From positions 1-8,634 of the forward strand of contig JAFUUT010000273.1 of NCBI GenBank assembly GCA_017477685.1: a stretch of 8,634 nucleotides of DNA. Reading direction: 5' to 3'. The notes beneath the pieces were generated by a model. The model was given only the letters and a program-made list of their open reading frames with translations. It made no database searches and was not told where the DNA came from. Of the stretch, positions 6,557-8,634 are shown piece by piece (position 1 is the stretch's first letter; the number at the start of each line of letters is the position of its first letter). Source of the stretch: a bacterium (GTDB lineage Bacteria; Cyanobacteriota; Vampirovibrionia; Gastranaerophilales; Gastranaerophilaceae). The position numbers and the translations under genes are program-made.

Positions 6557-7234
6557 TTATATTTCTCCTTTTTTTATGAAATGAGCTCTTTTTGAGTTTA
6601 ACTCAATATTCTGGAATGTATATAGTCTTGCAGGTCTTTTTGAGGACGATTTTGTGTATTCCTCAAGTTCAATAAGACCGTCTGTTGAAAGAGCTTTTTT
6701 CCTAAAATTACGTTTATCCAATTTTTTCTGCATAATAAGTTCATATGCTTTTTGCATCTCTGTAAGAGTAAATTTTTCGTGTAAAAGCTGGTATGCAACA
6801 GGGCATATTTCCAGTCTTTCTCTTGTTCTTTTTAGTGAATATTGAATAATTTCTTTGTGGTCAAATGCCAGAGGCGGTAAATCCATAACCTTGTGCCACC
6901 CAAGCTCAGGTCCTGTAGCAATTTCAATATCTTCTGATCTTACAAGGGCAAAATATGCACAGGTAATAACTCTTGAATTAGGGTGTCTTAGAGGGTCTCC
7001 AAAGGTATATAGCTGTTCCAGATAAATATTGTCTACAGCAGTTTTTTCTTTTAATACGCGCAATGCTGCGTCATCCAAATTCTCAGAAAGTCTGACATAT
7101 CCTCCGGGGATTGCCCATTTATCTTTAAAAGGCTCATTTAAACGCTTTACTAATAAAACTTGCAGGGCATTGTTTTTAATTGTTAAAATAACGACGTCGA
7201 CGGTAATTTCGTGTGTCTTAGTTTCGTTGAACAT
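6557..7234 (-). CDS. NUDIX and winged-helix transcriptional regulator, NrtR-like, with degenerate NUDIX box
   Basis: The 225-residue product has an N-terminal NUDIX fold (about 8-135) with VDVVILTIKNNALQVLLVKR, then WAIPGGYV. A C-terminal part (about 145-215) contains a predicted winged-helix segment (FTLTEMQKAYELIMQKKLDKRNFRKKALS). This order is that of NrtR, a regulator of NAD metabolism that senses ADP-ribose, and of related sugar-operon regulators such as AraR. A catalytic NUDIX box is GX5EX7REUXEEXGU. Here Gly45, Glu51 and Arg59 are kept, but the rest reads RVLKEKTAV, so the second Glu is Val60, the last Glu is Lys64, and the Gly is Ala66. Hydrolysis is therefore unlikely, as in many NrtR proteins, and ligand sensing is more likely. 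Its target is unknown; candidates are its own operon (with secG and the dehydrogenase) and the divergent transglycosylase. No NAD genes are in the window. AGGA about 8 bases before the ATG supports the start. Confidence 0.85.
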   Translation of the reverse strand: MFNETKTHEITVDVVILTIKNNALQVLLVKRLNEPFKDKWAIPGGYVRLSENLDDAALRVLKEKTAVDNIYLEQLYTFGDPLRHPNSRVITCAYFALVRSEDIEIATGPELGWHKVMDLPPLAFDHKEIIQYSLKRTRERLEICPVAYQLLHEKFTLTEMQKAYELIMQKKLDKRNFRKKALSTDGLIELEEYTKSSSKRPARLYTFQNIELNSKRAHFIKKGEI

Positions 7235-7270
7235 CTTCTCTATCCTTTTTGTATCCTATTTATAAATCAT

Positions 7271-7300
7271 ATAATAAACATATGAATTGCCAAAAATCAA
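7271..7300 (-). promoter_or_regulatory. Likely promoter of the regulator-secG-dehydrogenase operon
   Basis: Read on the minus strand, TTGATT at 7300-7295 and TATTAT at 7276-7271 are separated by 18 bases. The -10 box matches five of six consensus positions and the -35 box four. A start near 7264 would leave a leader of about 30 bases before the ATG at 7234. Confidence 0.45.
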
Positions 7301-7312
7301 ATTATTAAAAAT

Positions 7313-7332
7313 GTTAATATTTGTTAATATTT
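7313..7332. repeat. Tandem 10-bp direct repeat between two divergent genes
   Basis: GTTAATATTT occurs twice in direct succession (7313-7322 and 7323-7332), between the regulator gene and the transglycosylase gene. It is a few bases from the promoter of the minus operon and 60-80 bases upstream of the transglycosylase ATG. Perfect tandem copies in a divergent regulatory gap beside a regulator are candidate operator half-sites, but an AT-rich background makes chance repeats more likely than usual. Confidence 0.5.
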
Positions 7333-7380
7333 AGTCCAAATATATCAATTTTATATAAAAAATATACTTTATATAAATAC

Positions 7381-7386
7381 AAGGGA
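7381..7386 (+). promoter_or_regulatory. Ribosome site that decides the transglycosylase start
   Basis: AAGGGA (7381-7386) is 6 bases before the ATG at 7393. An earlier in-frame TTG at 7321 has no comparable site and lies within the repeat region, so the ATG is preferred. Confidence 0.65.
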
Positions 7387-7392
7387 AAAATT

Positions 7393-8118
7393 ATGATTCA
7401 GCCATATTTGTTTAATATCAATAATTTTTTAGGGAATAATTCAGGATATGCATATCCTTCCGGTTGTATGTATATTACATTATGTAATGGCTCAATTGCA
7501 CCGTTTGTGCCGGTTCTGAATATGCCGATATTTATGCTACCGTTTAACTTGTTAAGAGGCGGATTTTCCAATTTTAATCCTTTTAGCGGCTGGGGAATGA
7601 GTTCTATGTCTTTTACTCCATCAGCTTCTTCATCCTCTGCTGCAACTCCTGTATCAGCCTCAACAAGTCAAGGGTATCAGTCCGGAACTTTAAGCAGTTT
7701 AAAAAATGCATCAATATTTAAAGGTGTTCCGCAAAGTAGAAGAGACGCTATTCTTAGTATTGTTGATAGAGCAGCTAAAAAATATAATGTAGATCCAAAA
7801 TTAATTTTAGCAATAATGTATAATGAATCAAGATTTAACCCTAAAGCAAAATCTCATTGCGGAGCTATGGGATTAATGCAATTAATGCCTGCAACAGCAA
7901 AACATTATGGTGCGGCGGATCCTTATAATATGGAACAGAATATATTTGCCGGTACAAAATTCATTGCTGAATTGTCTAAGCGGTACAAAGGAAATATTAC
8001 TTTAATTGCTGCTGCTTATAATGCTGGGCCTGGAAATGTTAAAAATTCTGTTCCCAAAAAGAGAGAAACACAAACATACGTTGCAAGAGTAAACAGTACA
8101 TACAGATCAATAGCTTAG
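7393..8118 (+). CDS. GH23-type lytic transglycosylase (SLT domain), no evident signal peptide
   Basis: Lytic transglycosylases cut the MurNAc-GlcNAc bond of peptidoglycan and leave 1,6-anhydro-MurNAc ends. They remodel the wall or make room for envelope machines. The catalytic domain is at about 113-240 of 241 residues. Tyr143-Asn144-Glu145-Ser146 contains the catalytic Glu145, followed by the family motif AMGLMQLMPATA at 158-169, NIFAGTKFI, and AAAYNAGPGNV at 206-216. The N-terminal 110 residues are odd: MIQPYLFNINNFLGNN has no charged start followed by a hydrophobic core, so it is not a standard Sec signal. A hydrophobic stretch at 35-54 (IAPFVPVLNMPIFMLPFNLL) has Pro in it. A Ser/Ala-rich linker (about 75-98) then leads into the domain. 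The longer start at TTG 7321 gives no signal peptide either. The export route is therefore unclear. It is divergent from the NUDIX regulator and 102 bases ahead of minC. Confidence 0.9.
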   Translation: MIQPYLFNINNFLGNNSGYAYPSGCMYITLCNGSIAPFVPVLNMPIFMLPFNLLRGGFSNFNPFSGWGMSSMSFTPSASSSSAATPVSASTSQGYQSGTLSSLKNASIFKGVPQSRRDAILSIVDRAAKKYNVDPKLILAIMYNESRFNPKAKSHCGAMGLMQLMPATAKHYGAADPYNMEQNIFAGTKFIAELSKRYKGNITLIAAAYNAGPGNVKNSVPKKRETQTYVARVNSTYRSIA

Positions 8119-8133
8119 ATTTGGTTAAAATAC

Positions 8134-8148
8134 GTAATAATTAATTAC
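8134..8148. repeat. Small inverted repeat after the transglycosylase
   Basis: GTAAT (8134-8138) and ATTAC (8144-8148) form a 5-base stem around AATTA. It lies in the gap between the transglycosylase stop and minC. There is no immediate T-run, although T-rich sequence follows from about 8167, so it is a poor terminator candidate. Confidence 0.25.
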
Positions 8149-8188
8149 ATTCTCTTGAAGTCTGTATTTTTTTTGTGTACCCTGTTTT

Positions 8189-8217
8189 TATAGTAAGTGT
8201 AGATTTTCAGAAAGGGA
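8189..8217 (+). promoter_or_regulatory. Possible -10 box and ribosome site of minC
   Basis: TATAGT at 8189-8194 resembles a -10 box, and AAAGGGA at 8211-8217 is a ribosome site 3 bases before the ATG at 8221. No convincing -35 box is visible, so the promoter part is uncertain. The ribosome site is good but its spacing is slightly short. Confidence 0.4.
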
Positions 8218-8220
8218 TAC

Positions 8221-8634
8221 ATGGAAAAGGGATATATTGAGAATGGCTTCATAGTTGATTTGAGCCATGCGGGGAAAACTTCCGAAGTTATATATGAGCT
8301 TTCAAGGGTTCTTGATATGCCGGAAGCAAAAGAAAAACATATTTGTTTAAAACTCGGTTCGATAAATTTGACTCAAAATGAATTGACCAGTATAAGAACA
8401 TTGGTGGAACTTATGAATTCGGAGTTGTCTTTTATTAGTACAAGTTCTACTGATACATTAGAGGCGGCTCAAGAACTGGATATAAAAATTTCCGAATTTA
8501 CTAATGAGATTGAAGCTCCTGCCTTTGCTCCCAAAAAAGCAAATGAGGAAGTGACAAAAGCATTAAATAATATTTTCGGTGACGGTAAAAATGTTGTTTC
8601 TAATGAAGAAAAAACACCATCTGACAATATTAAA
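8221..8634 (+). CDS. minC: Septum site-determining protein MinC, N-terminal part, cut by window edge
   Basis: The reading frame is open from the ATG to the window end (138 codons) with no stop. MinC, with MinD and MinE, blocks FtsZ ring assembly away from mid-cell. The first residues resemble the MinC N-terminal domain, which binds FtsZ: GFIVDLSHAGKTSEVIYEL, then a KEKHICLKLGSINLTQNELTSIRTLVE segment. FISTSSTDTLEAAQEL follows, in the position of the family's final strand and helix. From about residue 90 the chain is acidic and polar and looks like the linker to the C-terminal beta-helix domain, which would lie beyond the window. The C-terminal domain carries the MinD contact and is the better test of identity, so the call is somewhat tentative. 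It probably leads a min gene cluster to the right. Confidence 0.75.
   Translation, partial: MEKGYIENGFIVDLSHAGKTSEVIYELSRVLDMPEAKEKHICLKLGSINLTQNELTSIRTLVELMNSELSFISTSSTDTLEAAQELDIKISEFTNEIEAPAFAPKKANEEVTKALNNIFGDGKNVVSNEEKTPSDNIK

Noticed and set aside
7321..7392. TTG at 7321 as start of the transglycosylase
   Set aside because: It adds 24 residues that bring no signal peptide, lies inside the tandem repeat, and has no ribosome site; the ATG at 7393 has AAGGGA 6 bases before it.
1..8634. CRISPR arrays, insertion sequences, phage or defence genes
   Set aside because: No spaced repeats, transposase, integrase, nuclease or toxin-antitoxin signatures were seen; every long open frame is accounted for by the genes listed.

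Overview
The window is about 8.6 kb of AT-rich, densely coding bacterial chromosome. It holds nine protein genes that are complete or nearly so, plus a tenth (minC) cut by the right edge; the first gene is also cut, by the left edge. No rRNA, tRNA, CRISPR array, insertion sequence or phage module is visible. The A/T-ending codons, the SecG with a GIGGIGG loop, the MinC, and the mix of TPR, J-protein and small two-helix membrane proteins suggest a diderm-like, low-GC lineage. My best guess is a non-photosynthetic cyanobacterial relative (Gastranaerophilales/Vampirovibrionia type). This is an inference from general impression and needs marker-gene placement.

Layout, left to right. (1) 1-1975, minus strand: a large exported TPR-repeat protein whose C-terminus lies outside the window. 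(2) Divergent from it, tag (3-methyladenine DNA glycosylase I), whose promoter sits so close to the ATG that its mRNA is probably leaderless. (3) Two small, overlapping, apparently paralogous membrane proteins of unknown function (2729-3828). (4) A J-domain chaperone with only one pair of zinc-finger CxxC motifs and a basic linker in place of a Gly/Phe region. It overlaps by 8 bases the TTG-started queE (7-carboxy-7-deazaguanine synthase, queuosine/7-deazaguanine pathway).

(5) Convergent with queE, only 3 bases away, is the end of a minus-strand operon. Read in its own direction it is a NUDIX-winged-helix regulator (NrtR-like, with a degenerate NUDIX box), then secG, then a short-chain dehydrogenase/reductase, with 2-3 bases between genes. 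(6) Divergent from the regulator is a GH23 lytic transglycosylase with an intact catalytic core but no recognisable signal peptide. (7) The window ends inside a gene whose start resembles the MinC N-terminal domain (septum placement).

Most genes are housekeeping: DNA alkylation repair, tRNA modification, protein folding, Sec translocation, and cell wall and division. The parts least explained by known families are the tandem two-helix membrane protein pair, the reduced zinc-finger J-protein, and the degenerate NUDIX regulator with a tandem 10-bp repeat in the divergent promoter region beside the transglycosylase. I do not see strong evidence for a new multi-gene system; the membrane protein pair is the best candidate for something undescribed.
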